A stretch of DNA of 24,587 bases from positions 1 to 24,587 of the forward strand of contig CAZWLN010000065.1 in assembly GCA_964634885.1 (NCBI GenBank), read 5' to 3'. Of the stretch, positions 1-8,836 are shown in pieces. The notes beneath the pieces are model-generated. The model did not search any database. It was given only the letters and a program-made list of their open reading frames with translations, and had not been told where the DNA came from. The translations under genes and the position numbers were made by a program. This DNA comes from DAINRZ01 sp964634885 (GTDB lineage Bacteria; Bacteroidota; Ignavibacteria; Kapaibacteriales; UBA2268). Within the stretch, counting starts at the first letter, position 1. Each line of letters begins with the position of its first letter.

Positions 1-19
1 TTCAGGTAGATGGACTCCC

Positions 20-52
20 ACCCTTCCGAAGGTTTGGAACCTTCGGAAGGGT
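20..52. repeat. Perfect 15-bp inverted repeat, REP-like palindrome
   Basis: The left arm ACCCTTCCGAAGGTT (20-34) and right arm AACCTTCGGAAGGGT (38-52) are exact reverse complements separated by TGG. It lies 12 bases beyond the stop codon of the minus-strand gene that ends at 65, so it could stabilise or end that transcript. There is no T-run on the minus-strand side, so it is not a classical intrinsic terminator. A close relative in the same orientation lies at 24218-24247, so this looks like a dispersed intergenic repeat. Confidence 0.8.
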
Positions 53-64
53 TAAGAGCAAACT

Positions 65-1294
65 TTACGGTTTTCTTATCACTTCGTATTTCGTAACAGT
101 CTTTTTCGTCGGTTTGAGGCCCGGCTTGGCAGGCGCCTTACCGCCCAGGGGATAGGCCGCTTTCGACTCGACGATGACTAATTCCCCCTTGTCGAACTTC
201 TTTATCTCGGAATAGTTGTATGACTGCTCCATTGCGTGGTAGCACTTGTGCATGTTGTTCTCGGTGCACATGGTAAAATCATACTTCCCGACAAGCTTGG
301 GCCTGAACCAGACGTAAGACATGACGTCGTGTAGCTTGTCGAATTTCATCGTCGAATCGTTAAAACGGTATTCGTCGATCTTGCTGACCCATCCGTTCTT
401 GTCGTAGCTGTATATATACCTCGGAGTACCAAAAGAGCTCTTTGTGAATTTCTTGTCCTCATAGCTTGTGATGGTTACAATTTTCCCTTCGGGCGACTTC
501 TCGGTCTTAATCCACTGTTCCTGTGCATTCTCGTTCTCATGCTCGCCGGTCAGTTTGTTCGTCAGCGTTTTGTAATAGTACGGGAAGCCGTCTTCGTCGA
601 ATAGGGTGTATTCTTCGAGGGCCACCTCGCCTATTTTCGCCGAAGGATTGTCCCCTCTTTCGACCATCTGCCTCGTAAACCATATTTTCCTGTTTTCTAT
701 GAAAGCGCCGATCTCGAAATTGCCCTTGGGCCTGCTGTTCGGAGGAACGACAAAACGCAGCCTGTATGTCATAGCAATATTGTTGAATTCGATGTTCTTG
801 AAGTCAGGCTCGCCGAACTTTGTAACTTCTTCGGCAATCAGGCAGCCGTCTTTGTATATGTATTCCACCTTCCTTACACGGTCTGTCTCCTTGAACCCGC
901 CCTCATATTCGGTCATCTCGAGGATCTTAAGCGTCTCGGGGGAGTATTTCACAATGTATCTTTCATTCTGAGTGCCGAGCTCGTCGGTGATGACCTCCGA
1001 GTCGGGCAGCCTGTTCTCGTCGAACTCACGCTCGGTCATCCTGACGACATTGCCGGCTTCGTCTTTTTCTATCTGCTTTTTCCAGAAGATGTCATCGGGC
1101 CTTTCATAGACATATTCAACAGTCGTTTTCACGGTTTTTCCTTCGCTGAATTTTTCCACCGACGAGGAAACGAACCTGAGAATATCATTGCCTCCGACGG
1201 GAGCGGCGACAGGGGCTTTCTTCTGCGCAGCAAGATTGTCGTAAGCAGCCATTGTCAGGAATGGTATTAACAGCAGCATTATTACTCTTTTCAT
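65..1294 (-). CDS. Exported protein of unknown function with YD/MORN-like repeats
   Basis: I do not recognise a named family. The protein is about 409 residues and begins with a signal peptide (Lys-Arg, a hydrophobic stretch of about 15 residues, then a small-residue and AAQ-type cleavage region), so it is probably periplasmic or surface-exposed. The mature part is rich in Tyr, Asp, Glu and Lys. It repeats a loose pattern of aromatic-x-x-(Asp/Lys)-x-(Gly/Asn) followed by a beta-strand-like stretch, for example YIYKDGCLIAEE, LFDEDGFPYYYK and YSYDKNGWVSK. This recalls YD, RHS or YwqK-type beta-hairpin repeats. A longer reading from a TTG at 1324 is possible, but it would overlap the upstream gene. 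The ATG at 1294 is preferred because a CGGAG ribosome-binding site lies about 9 bases before it. It sits 22 bases after the DUF2141 gene and is probably co-transcribed with it. Confidence 0.75.
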   Translation of the reverse strand: MKRVIMLLLIPFLTMAAYDNLAAQKKAPVAAPVGGNDILRFVSSSVEKFSEGKTVKTTVEYVYERPDDIFWKKQIEKDEAGNVVRMTEREFDENRLPDSEVITDELGTQNERYIVKYSPETLKILEMTEYEGGFKETDRVRKVEYIYKDGCLIAEEVTKFGEPDFKNIEFNNIAMTYRLRFVVPPNSRPKGNFEIGAFIENRKIWFTRQMVERGDNPSAKIGEVALEEYTLFDEDGFPYYYKTLTNKLTGEHENENAQEQWIKTEKSPEGKIVTITSYEDKKFTKSSFGTPRYIYSYDKNGWVSKIDEYRFNDSTMKFDKLHDVMSYVWFRPKLVGKYDFTMCTENNMHKCYHAMEQSYNYSEIKKFDKGELVIVESKAAYPLGGKAPAKPGLKPTKKTVTKYEVIRKP

Positions 1295-1316
1295 AATTAC
1301 ATAACTCCGGATAATG

Positions 1317-1745
1317 TTAATCAACTTCTATTGTAATTTTCTTATATGCAGAATTGACCGTAAAAGAACAATCTTCGAATGATGGCGCCTTCAGTACGGC
1401 TCTGGCATTATTGGAAAAGCCATAGTCTTCCTTCGGGACACCAAGGAAATTATAGTCCATTTTCATGTTGTCGTTCTCGTCGTGCAATACGGCGATGGCG
1501 TATGTACCGTAAGGGATGTTTTCAAAAGTGAATGTCGCCTTGTTGTTTTTGATCTTTGTCACCTTTTTGTCGTAAGCGTGTTTGTCGTCTTCGGGAAAAT
1601 ACTTTGCATTGTTGAATATTAAGATCCTGGCAGTTCCGTTGTCGTTCTCAAATCCTGTGATTTCAACGGTCAATGTGCCCTGGGATTTCTGTGCGAAAGC
1701 GCCAATGTAAAGAATAGTAAGCAAAATTAAGCTTAAACGTAACAT
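1317..1745 (-). CDS. DUF2141 domain-containing exported protein
   Basis: A 142-residue protein with a short signal peptide (MLRLSLILLTILYIGAFAQ) followed by one DUF2141 domain filling the rest. Family hallmarks are visible in order: a GTLTVEI start strand, a GTARILIFN strand, the turn IPYGTYAIAVLHDENDN near residues 85-101, and the MDYNFLGVPKEDYGFSNNA segment just after it. DUF2141 proteins are small secreted beta-sandwich proteins common in Bacteroidota and Proteobacteria, and their biochemical role is not established. The ATG at 1745 has only a weak GTGAG upstream. It lies directly downstream of the nuo operon terminator with fewer than 50 bases between, so its promoter is either very compact or it depends on read-through from nuo. 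It probably forms a two-gene unit with the exported repeat protein downstream. Confidence 0.9.
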   Translation of the reverse strand: MLRLSLILLTILYIGAFAQKSQGTLTVEITGFENDNGTARILIFNNAKYFPEDDKHAYDKKVTKIKNNKATFTFENIPYGTYAIAVLHDENDNMKMDYNFLGVPKEDYGFSNNARAVLKAPSFEDCSFTVNSAYKKITIEVD

Positions 1746-1791
1746 TTTTGATACTCACAGAAATTAATAAATTTCCAATGTTTAAAAATAT

Positions 1792-1825
1792 AAAAAAAAA
1801 CCTGCAATTCAAAAGAAAAGCAGGT
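1792..1825 (-). terminator. Intrinsic terminator of the nuo operon
   Basis: Read on the minus strand, the stem ACCTGC/GCAGGT (1820-1825 with 1800-1805) encloses a 14-base loop and is followed by nine T residues (plus-strand A-run 1792-1800). It begins 24 bases after the nuoN stop codon. The stem is only 6 bp, so termination may be partial. A T-rich stretch on the other side (1829-1834) could also give weak plus-strand activity. Confidence 0.7.
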
Positions 1826-1849
1826 AAATTTTTTATTACAAATTATTTA

Positions 1850-3370
1850 TCAGTTACCAAGGAATATGCCGATGGAGTTCTTAGCCCAGATGGCAATTGG
1901 ATCCCAGAACAGTCCGAAGTATATCACAGGAATTGCCATCAGTACAACGAGGCCTACACCGGCAGGATTAACGTCGATACGTTCGACGGGTTTGTCCGTA
2001 CCCCTGAGGTACATGCTGCGGGCAATCTTGAAGTAATAATAAAGGGAAATTACACTGTTGATGACACCGACGACTGCCAGCCAGATATTGGCCGAACCGC
2101 CGTCGAGAAGCGCCGTAAAGATGAACAGCTTGCCGACGAAACCCGCTGTGGGCGGCAATCCGGTCAGGGACACAAGGAAGATGATCATGCAGACGCCGAG
2201 TACAGGTTCCCTGTAACCCACGCCTTCCCAATCGTCCAGTTCCTCGCTGCCGATCTTGTTGGCGATGAACATCACGTACATGAAAGCGCCGATGTTCATG
2301 AACAGGTAATAAACGAAGTAAACCATGATTGCCGAGTAGCCGACATTGTTGAGGACAACCATGCCCATCAGCATATAGCCTGCATGGGCAATACTCGAGT
2401 AGGCAAGCATTCTTTTGACGTTGGTCTGCCAGAGAGCTACCAGGTTGCCGATTGACATTGTCAACACCGAGAGAATGGCAATGATTATGTACCAGTCAAC
2501 AGAACCGGAAAGAACTGCCCACTTACCCAATCCGTCGGGAATGCCGTTGATGAAGGTAATCTTGAGGAACCTTAACATAATTGCGAAACCTGCTGCTTTA
2601 GAAGCAACAGACAGGTAAGCCGTAACAGTTACCGGAGCGCCTTCGTAAACGTCCGGAGTCCAGAAATGGAAAGGAACGGCAGAGATCTTGTACCCGAAAC
2701 CGCAGATGATCAGGAGTGAACTGATCAGCAGGGGGGCAATATCTACAGTTCCCTGGTTCAGCACAGCATTGATGTCGTAAAGATTGAGCGAACCGGTGAG
2801 GCCGTATAGAATGGAGATACCCCAAAGCATCAGGCCGGAAGATACTGAGCCGTAAATTACATATTTAAGTGAGGCTTCGCTTGCCCTTTTAATCTGCTTC
2901 GTGTAACCGGCAAGGATATAGGAGCTGATACTCATGATCTCGATAGCCAGATAGATCATGATCAGATTGGTTGCCGAAGTAAGCAGGAACATACCCAGCG
3001 TCATGCCGATGATCAGGGAGAAATACTCTCCCATGGTGTTGCCGTCCTTGTAAAGTTCAGTCGAAAAGAACGACATCAGGATGATGATGAAGCTGGAAGC
3101 CAGGATAATGAATTTAAAGAACTGTCCGAAACCGTCAACAGCAAGCATATTGGAAAAGATGCCGGTAACATTAACCGTATCCTGGGCATAGAGGAGATAG
3201 CCGGTAACGGCCAACCCGAGAAGCCCAACGATGCCGGCAATGTTTTTCATTTTCCTGAAAATCATGTCAGCCGTCAACGCCAGCAACAGTGTTACCGTCA
3301 GTGCGGCTTCCGGCTGGAAGGCAGTGATGCTTGCCTGTAGCTGCTGTATAAAATCTAAATTCTCAGTCAT
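1850..3370 (-). CDS. nuoN: NADH-quinone oxidoreductase subunit N
   Basis: An antiporter-like membrane subunit of complex I, about 506 residues with many hydrophobic helices. It belongs to the MrpA/D-like proton-translocating arm in the cytoplasmic membrane. NuoN-type signatures are visible: a conserved Glu helix (YLAIEIMSISSYILAGY), the PFHFWTPDVYEGAPVTVTAY segment with SVASKAAGFA after it, and MLAYSSIAHAGYMLMG. Slightly longer than the E. coli protein but normal for this group. A TTG two codons upstream (3376) is possible, but the ATG at 3370 fits a GAG motif about 8 bases before it. It is the last gene of the operon, 30 bases after nuoM, and is followed by a terminator. Confidence 0.96.
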   Translation of the reverse strand: MTENLDFIQQLQASITAFQPEAALTVTLLLALTADMIFRKMKNIAGIVGLLGLAVTGYLLYAQDTVNVTGIFSNMLAVDGFGQFFKFIILASSFIIILMSFFSTELYKDGNTMGEYFSLIIGMTLGMFLLTSATNLIMIYLAIEIMSISSYILAGYTKQIKRASEASLKYVIYGSVSSGLMLWGISILYGLTGSLNLYDINAVLNQGTVDIAPLLISSLLIICGFGYKISAVPFHFWTPDVYEGAPVTVTAYLSVASKAAGFAIMLRFLKITFINGIPDGLGKWAVLSGSVDWYIIIAILSVLTMSIGNLVALWQTNVKRMLAYSSIAHAGYMLMGMVVLNNVGYSAIMVYFVYYLFMNIGAFMYVMFIANKIGSEELDDWEGVGYREPVLGVCMIIFLVSLTGLPPTAGFVGKLFIFTALLDGGSANIWLAVVGVINSVISLYYYFKIARSMYLRGTDKPVERIDVNPAGVGLVVLMAIPVIYFGLFWDPIAIWAKNSIGIFLGN

Positions 3371-3400
3371 ATTCAATTCTCGTATTGACTTTAATTAATA

Positions 3401-5047
3401 TTACAAACCAGCGGTGATAGTCGGAACTGCCGCCTTGACAAATTCAACAAGATGAGAAGCAGTCTGGTCAACTGCGCTAATCATGTAATTGGGCAGAATG
3501 CCTAAGAAAATAACTACGGCTGCAAGCGGAATGAAAGCTGTCAGTTCAGTTATATTCAGGTCGTCATGCTTGTAAACCTTGCCCGTAGGATCCCAGGGGC
3601 CCTGCCATTTCTCAGGCAATGCGCCGAAGAATACTTTCTGCAATGCCCAGAGCATATAGGATGCGCCGAGGATGATGCCGAGTCCAGAAATCGCTGTAAT
3701 TACAGGATAGGTCTGGAAGGAGCCGAGCAGAACCATGATTTCGCTTACGAAACCGCTGAGTCCGGGTAAGCCGATGGCGGCAAAGAACGCAATTGTCATG
3801 ATACCTGTATATATAGGCATTTTGTTTGCCAGGCCGCCGAAGTCGTCGAGTCCTCTTTTGTGTGAGCGGTCATAGACAACGCCCACAATCATGAAGAGCA
3901 TGGCTGTGATGGTACCGTGGTTGAACATCTGGAACACGGCGCCGACGATGCCGCTGGGCTGCAGCGACGAGATGCCGAGCATTACATAGCCCATGTGGCT
4001 GACGCTGGAGTAAGCAATCATCTTCTTCAGGTCCCTCTGCCCCACCTTGAACTGTCCAAGGGCGCAGAGCGCTCCGTAGATGATGGACACCATTCCGACG
4101 ATTGCCATCATATATTGGAAATAAATTGTGCTGTCGGGGAACATGGCAAAGTTGATCCTGAGGATGCCGTAAGTACCCATTTTCAGGAGGACGCCGGCCA
4201 GGATGACGCTGATGGCAGTCGGGGCTTCGACGTGAGCGTCGGGAAGCCAGGTGTGGAACGGCACTGCCGGTACTTTGATTGCAAACCCGATGAACAGGGC
4301 AATGAAGGCCCAGTCCCTGATATTATTAGGATTGACCATACTTAATATGGAATTCGGGTCGTACTTCGACGGATCCATCATGTCGAGCATGTTGAACGAA
4401 CCGACTGCGAAGTACAGGCCGATCATCACCAGCAGCATGAAAACGCTTCCGACTAAAGTATAGAGGAAGAACTTGATGGCTGCATATTCTTTGCGCGGGC
4501 CGCCCCAGATGCCGATGAGGAAGTACATCGGGAGAAGCATCAGTTCCCAGAATACATAGAAAAGGAAGAAGTCGAGAGAAACGAAAACGCCCATCATGCC
4601 TGCGTCGAGCAGGAGGAACATGGCGAAGTAACCCTTGACGGATTTCTTAATGTTGAACGAAGCAAAGGTAGCTGCAAAGCATACCAGGGCCGTCAGCAGT
4701 ACCATCGGCATGCTGATGCCGTCAACACCGACAAAGTAATCGACGTTGATGTTACCTACTAAGGGCAGCGATGCCTGTATCCACGAAACTTTTTCAACGA
4801 ATTGGAAACCTGTAATAGTATTAATTCCCATTAACGCCTTGTCATAACCCAGGTAAATCATTACTGCCAGTACCACCTGGAACAGAGTAACAAGGACTGT
4901 CATCCATCTGAAGATAACTGCGGATGTCTCTTTGCTCTTCTCGTCTTTGCCCGCAGGTATCAGGGCTAACACAATCATGCCGATTATCGGCAGGAAAGTA
5001 ATCCAGGTTAGAATTGAGGAGCCAAACGTAGTGCTTATCTCTCCCAT
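3401..5047 (-). CDS. nuoM: NADH-quinone oxidoreductase subunit M
   Basis: An antiporter-like membrane subunit of complex I (548 residues) that carries one of the proton channels of the membrane arm. Seen in order: a hydrophobic N-terminus, the FFLFYVFWELMLLPMYFLIG helix with the functionally important Glu, the VPFHTWLPDAHVEAPTA loop with the following ISVILAGVLLKMGTYG helix containing the channel Lys, and MIAYSSVSHMGYVMLG. A strong GGAGG lies 6 bases before the ATG at 5047, so the start is secure. Spacing is 51 bases after nuoL and 30 before nuoN. No missing key residue was noticed. Confidence 0.97.
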   Translation of the reverse strand: MGEISTTFGSSILTWITFLPIIGMIVLALIPAGKDEKSKETSAVIFRWMTVLVTLFQVVLAVMIYLGYDKALMGINTITGFQFVEKVSWIQASLPLVGNINVDYFVGVDGISMPMVLLTALVCFAATFASFNIKKSVKGYFAMFLLLDAGMMGVFVSLDFFLFYVFWELMLLPMYFLIGIWGGPRKEYAAIKFFLYTLVGSVFMLLVMIGLYFAVGSFNMLDMMDPSKYDPNSILSMVNPNNIRDWAFIALFIGFAIKVPAVPFHTWLPDAHVEAPTAISVILAGVLLKMGTYGILRINFAMFPDSTIYFQYMMAIVGMVSIIYGALCALGQFKVGQRDLKKMIAYSSVSHMGYVMLGISSLQPSGIVGAVFQMFNHGTITAMLFMIVGVVYDRSHKRGLDDFGGLANKMPIYTGIMTIAFFAAIGLPGLSGFVSEIMVLLGSFQTYPVITAISGLGIILGASYMLWALQKVFFGALPEKWQGPWDPTGKVYKHDDLNITELTAFIPLAAVVIFLGILPNYMISAVDQTASHLVEFVKAAVPTITAGL

Positions 5048-5098
5048 TAATCCTCCACTTGTATATTCATTTTATTAATATTTGTTTTCATAGTATTA

Positions 5099-7243
5099 TT
5101 ATATAAAGATATAAATCAAAGTCATCACGGCAATTATTACCATTATTACATAGGCCTGGACATTGCCGGTCTGGAACTTACGGAACATTGCCCCTAAGAA
5201 CCTGAAGATGTTGCCAGTCAGGTTGACCAGCCCGTCGATTACGACATTGTCGAAGACGCCTGTAATGTGGCCGGTTACTCTCGTAACGGCTGCGCTCAGG
5301 TTGACGACGCCGTCGATGACATAGTTGTCGAACAGGCCCATCAGTTTGGCCATTCCCACAGTACCGCCGATGACGGTCTTTGCATAGATCTCATCGAAGT
5401 ACCATTTGTTGAATGACAATTTATGGAATAAGGAAAACTGCTTTTTCAGGTTGTCGGCGTTGAATATTTTAAACTGGTAAACCATGAAAGCTCCCAGGAT
5501 GCCACAACCAGCAATGATGAGCGATATGATCATTGCCGGCAGGTGTGCGTGGTGCACCTGTTCGTCGAAAGCCGTCCTGAATTCGGCGGCAGCTGCTTCG
5601 CCTTCGCCTCCGCTCAGCGGCATCAAATGGCTGAACTGTAAACCGGGAACGGTAACAGCTGTAGCCGGAGCTTCCAGTTTCTCATAGAACCAGCCTGAAT
5701 GGGCATTGGTCGGGTCCGGCGAATAGACGAACCAGAACGAGAGGCAGGCCAGGAGAATTACCGGGAACACAATTACGAATTTATTCTCTTTTGTATGAGC
5801 TGCAATGTCTGTTTGGGGCTTACCGTGGAAAGCAAGGATTGTGAGCCTGAACATATAGAACGCTGTCAATCCTGCCGCGCCGAAACCGATGATCGGTATC
5901 AGCCAGTTGACGCCGCCTGTGAGTTGGGCAAAAGCGAGAGTAGCGGCAAGTATGCCGTCTTTGCTGAGGAAGCCCGATGTCAGCGGCACGCCGGAGATGG
6001 CCAGTGTAGCCATCAGGAATGCGGCGTATGTAAGTTTCATGTTGTGCCTCAGGCCTCCCATGTTCCTGATGTCCTGCGGATCCATCGAATGATTGTCGGC
6101 ATGGTGCATCGAAACGTGCATGGCGTGGATGACGGAACCGGAGCAAAGGAAGAGAGCTGCTTTGAACCAGGCATGAGTAACTAAGTGGAAGAAGCCTGTA
6201 GTATAGGCTCCGACGCCGAGAGCCATAATCATATAGCCTAACTGGCTGACGGTAGAGTATGCGAGAACGCGTTTGAAGTCCACCTGTGTAATGGCAATGG
6301 TAGCTGCCAGGATGGCTGTAATGGCGCCGCAGAAAGCTATGAATGTGAAAGCGCCTGCGGTAAATATCGGGAATACCCTTGCTACGAGATAGACACCGGC
6401 GGCAACCATTGTCGCGGCGTGGATCAGGGCGCTGACGGGAGTCGGGCCTTCCATAGCGTCGGGAAGCCAGACATGCAGCGGAAACTGGGCCGATTTGCCG
6501 ATGGCGCCGCAGAAGATGAAGATACCTGCGAGTGTAAGCAAGGCTTCATTGCCGTATGGCATTAGCCCTGAGCCGATGCCGGCAAATACGCCGTCGAACA
6601 TAGTAGTGCCGTAGGTAACAAACAGGATGGCAATGCCGATGAAAAAGCCGAGGTCGCCGACCCTGTTGGTGAGGAATGCTTTCTTGCCTGCATATGAAGC
6701 GGAGTCTTTTTCATACCAGAACCCGATCAACAGGTAGGAACTGATGCCTACGAGTTCCCAGAATACATACATAAAGAGGAAATTGTTGGCAAGAACAATT
6801 CCCAGCATCGAGAAAGAGAACAACCCGAGGTATGAATAGAACCTCGAATACCTCTTGTCTCCGTGCATGTATTCGATTGAGAACATATGTACCAGGAAGC
6901 TGATGAGAGTAACGACAATCAACATGATTGCGCCGAGGTTGTCAACCCCGATGCCGACATTGAAATCATAGCCTCCGATTGAGAACCATGTAAACTTGTA
7001 CTGTATCAATCCCTTGGTTACTGACAGGCCGGTAGCGCCGGAGGCTGCTACGTCGGCAAATTCTCCCCACAATTTGGAGACGAAGACCCACATGGCGAGG
7101 GCAAAGTCAATACCAAGTATTGTTGTCCCGATGTATGCGCTGGGTTTGCCGATCCTCTTTCCGAAGAAAACCAGGATCGTAAAGGCAAACAAAGGTAACA
7201 GCAATATTACCGTTGATGTTATTAATAGTGTTTCAGGTGTCAT
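5099..7243 (-). CDS. nuoL: NADH-quinone oxidoreductase subunit L
   Basis: The largest membrane subunit of complex I (714 residues), at the distal end of the proton-pumping arm. Recognised by FMYVFWELVGISSYLLIGFW, FPLHVWLPDAMEGPTPVSAL with IHAATMVAAGVYLVAR following, and RVLAYSTVSQLGYMIMALG. The C-terminal region carries the extra helices, including the long lateral helix, that separate NuoL from NuoM and NuoN. A stretch around residues 510-570 is soluble-looking (Gly-, Glu- and Ala-rich with a His-His pair) and is probably a loop. The ATG at 7243 has only a poorly spaced AGGA before it, so translation may be coupled to nuoK, which ends 32 bases upstream. Confidence 0.97.
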   Translation of the reverse strand: MTPETLLITSTVILLLPLFAFTILVFFGKRIGKPSAYIGTTILGIDFALAMWVFVSKLWGEFADVAASGATGLSVTKGLIQYKFTWFSIGGYDFNVGIGVDNLGAIMLIVVTLISFLVHMFSIEYMHGDKRYSRFYSYLGLFSFSMLGIVLANNFLFMYVFWELVGISSYLLIGFWYEKDSASYAGKKAFLTNRVGDLGFFIGIAILFVTYGTTMFDGVFAGIGSGLMPYGNEALLTLAGIFIFCGAIGKSAQFPLHVWLPDAMEGPTPVSALIHAATMVAAGVYLVARVFPIFTAGAFTFIAFCGAITAILAATIAITQVDFKRVLAYSTVSQLGYMIMALGVGAYTTGFFHLVTHAWFKAALFLCSGSVIHAMHVSMHHADNHSMDPQDIRNMGGLRHNMKLTYAAFLMATLAISGVPLTSGFLSKDGILAATLAFAQLTGGVNWLIPIIGFGAAGLTAFYMFRLTILAFHGKPQTDIAAHTKENKFVIVFPVILLACLSFWFVYSPDPTNAHSGWFYEKLEAPATAVTVPGLQFSHLMPLSGGEGEAAAAEFRTAFDEQVHHAHLPAMIISLIIAGCGILGAFMVYQFKIFNADNLKKQFSLFHKLSFNKWYFDEIYAKTVIGGTVGMAKLMGLFDNYVIDGVVNLSAAVTRVTGHITGVFDNVVIDGLVNLTGNIFRFLGAMFRKFQTGNVQAYVIMVIIAVMTLIYIFI

Positions 7244-7275
7244 ATCCTATTACTATCATTTATTAATTAAATTAT

Positions 7276-7584
7276 TTACTCTTTTAAACTATTGACTTCA
7301 TCGACATTGACATGCTTGAAATTCTGGTAAATGTTCAGCACGATTGCCAGGGCAACTGCGGCCTCGGCAGCGGCAAGGACAATTACAAAAATTGCAGCGA
7401 TGTGCCCTTCGATGTTCATTCCGCCGAACCTGCTGAAAGCAAGAAAGTTAATGTTGGCGGAATTGAGTATTAACTCCAGGCCCATCAGGACAAGTATGGC
7501 GTTCTTACGGGTCACTATGGCAATAATACCGAGGCAAAGCAGTATTACGCTGACAACAAGATACTCCGTTAAGCCTATTCCCAT
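7276..7584 (-). CDS. nuoK: NADH-quinone oxidoreductase subunit K
   Basis: A small membrane subunit of complex I: 102 residues, three predicted transmembrane helices, usual family length. The two buried glutamates needed for proton coupling are present, one in LVLMGLELILNSANINFLAF (about residue 37) and one in AAAEAAVALAIVL (about residue 74). The ATG at 7584 has AGGAA about 8 bases upstream. The gap to nuoJ (75 bases) is the longest in the operon, but nothing distinct is seen in it. Confidence 0.97.
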   Translation of the reverse strand: MGIGLTEYLVVSVILLCLGIIAIVTRKNAILVLMGLELILNSANINFLAFSRFGGMNIEGHIAAIFVIVLAAAEAAVALAIVLNIYQNFKHVNVDEVNSLKE

Positions 7585-7659
7585 TTTACAATTCCTATAT
7601 GTTTTATTTACTTTATTTCTTTATTATTAAATCAAACAATTCACTTTACCTGTGGTGAA

Positions 7660-8169
7660 CTATTTCCTCCTGGCTATCTTCGCTGCGCCGACAATGGCAA
7701 TCAGCAGCAGAACGGCAGCTACCTCGAAAGCAATCAGGTACTCGCCAAGCATCATCGAGCCGATTTCTTCGATGGTACCGGCCTGGGAAACGTTGACTTC
7801 TTCCGGTGAAACGAGCCATTGGGCGTTGGCAAACACAAGAATCAGTGTAATGGCCACTGCCCCGCCGGCAAGCCCGGCTACAGCCCAGGTGCCTTTACCA
7901 GTGAACCCTTTCTTAATATCAAGTTTGTCCACATTGGTCGTAAGCATGATGGCAAAAATAATGAGCACCAGTATGCCTCCGACATATATCATCAGCTGGG
8001 TCACAGCCAGGAAATCGGCAAGCAGCAGTACATAGAGGCCGGCAATTCCAAGCAGCGTGAAAAGAAGTGAGAATGCCGAATACATCATGCTCTTCGAACA
8101 AGCAACGATCGTCGCAGAAACCACTACGACAACTGCGAAGACATAAAATAAAATTGTAATTATTTCCAT
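7660..8169 (-). CDS. nuoJ: NADH-quinone oxidoreductase subunit J
   Basis: A membrane subunit of complex I (about 169 residues, five hydrophobic helices) packed between NuoA/H and NuoK. The segment FLAVTQLMIYVGGILVLIIFAIMLT matches the conserved third helix of NuoJ, whose flexibility is linked to coupling. The protein ends in a short basic tail (AKIARRK). A TTG two codons upstream (8175) would give a slightly longer reading, but the ATG at 8169 is the more natural start; neither has a clear Shine-Dalgarno site. It lies 27 bases after nuoI. Confidence 0.95.
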   Translation of the reverse strand: MEIITILFYVFAVVVVVSATIVACSKSMMYSAFSLLFTLLGIAGLYVLLLADFLAVTQLMIYVGGILVLIIFAIMLTTNVDKLDIKKGFTGKGTWAVAGLAGGAVAITLILVFANAQWLVSPEEVNVSQAGTIEEIGSMMLGEYLIAFEVAAVLLLIAIVGAAKIARRK

Positions 8170-8196
8170 AACCAATAATCTATTGAATTAAACAAT

Positions 8197-8811
8197 TTAC
8201 TCTTTTGGTTTTTCCTCTTCCTGCTTTGGCGCAGCAGCGGCGGCGGCAGCTTTGGCTTCTTTTTGTTTCTGGGCCTGTTCTGCAACAAGTCTTTCCTTCT
8301 CTGCAATCTTTTCGGGTGTCATATCTGAAAAATGATAGAGCAGATCGGACCTGTCGTAGGTTGAATACTCAAACTCAGTAGTCATTACAATAGCTTCAGT
8401 GGGGCACACCGTAGTACACAAGGCACAGAAACAGCATTTGGCAAAATCAATATCGTACTGAGCAACCCAGAATTTCCTGTTTTGTTCGATGACGGAACCG
8501 TCCTCGTCGAGAACCTTCAGTTTCGGATTGTCCGGATCGTCGGGAACGACTTTAACAGTTTTCACGGTAATACAGTTGACAGGACATTCCCTTGAACAGC
8601 CTGCGCAACCGTTGCATCTGTCAACGTTCAGTTTCAGCCTGTTACGTGCATTGTCGGGCATCTTTGCAGTGCCGGCTTTTTCCGTTGGGTGTACGTTGGG
8701 GTACTGGACCGTTACATTGCGCATGAACATGTGCTTCAACGTAATCTTCATCCCAATGAGGGCAGTAATAATCCCACCCCATATATCCCTGAAATAATTG
8801 TAATTTGTCAT
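8197..8811 (-). CDS. nuoI: NADH-quinone oxidoreductase subunit I (2x[4Fe-4S])
   Basis: A peripheral iron-sulfur subunit that passes electrons through clusters N6a and N6b to NuoB. Two ferredoxin motifs are visible: C66-C69-C72-C76 followed by Pro, and C126-C129-C132-C136 followed by Pro, with an extra Cys at 80 and a Cys pair at 126-127. At 204 residues it is longer than many NuoI proteins because of a C-terminal tail from about residue 163. That tail is rich in Glu, Lys, Gln and Ala, includes a seven-alanine run, and is probably disordered or helical. The ATG at 8811 is supported by GGAGG about 9 bases upstream. It lies 25 bases after nuoH. Confidence 0.97.
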   Translation of the reverse strand: MTNYNYFRDIWGGIITALIGMKITLKHMFMRNVTVQYPNVHPTEKAGTAKMPDNARNRLKLNVDRCNGCAGCSRECPVNCITVKTVKVVPDDPDNPKLKVLDEDGSVIEQNRKFWVAQYDIDFAKCCFCALCTTVCPTEAIVMTTEFEYSTYDRSDLLYHFSDMTPEKIAEKERLVAEQAQKQKEAKAAAAAAAPKQEEEKPKE

Positions 8812-8836
8812 CTATTAAAGCCTCCAAAGTTCAGTA

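Noticed and set aside
1748..2455. Plus-strand open reading frame of 235 codons
   Set aside because: Most of it lies antisense to nuoN. The peptide is rich in His and Asp from the reverse reading of membrane-protein codons and matches no family.
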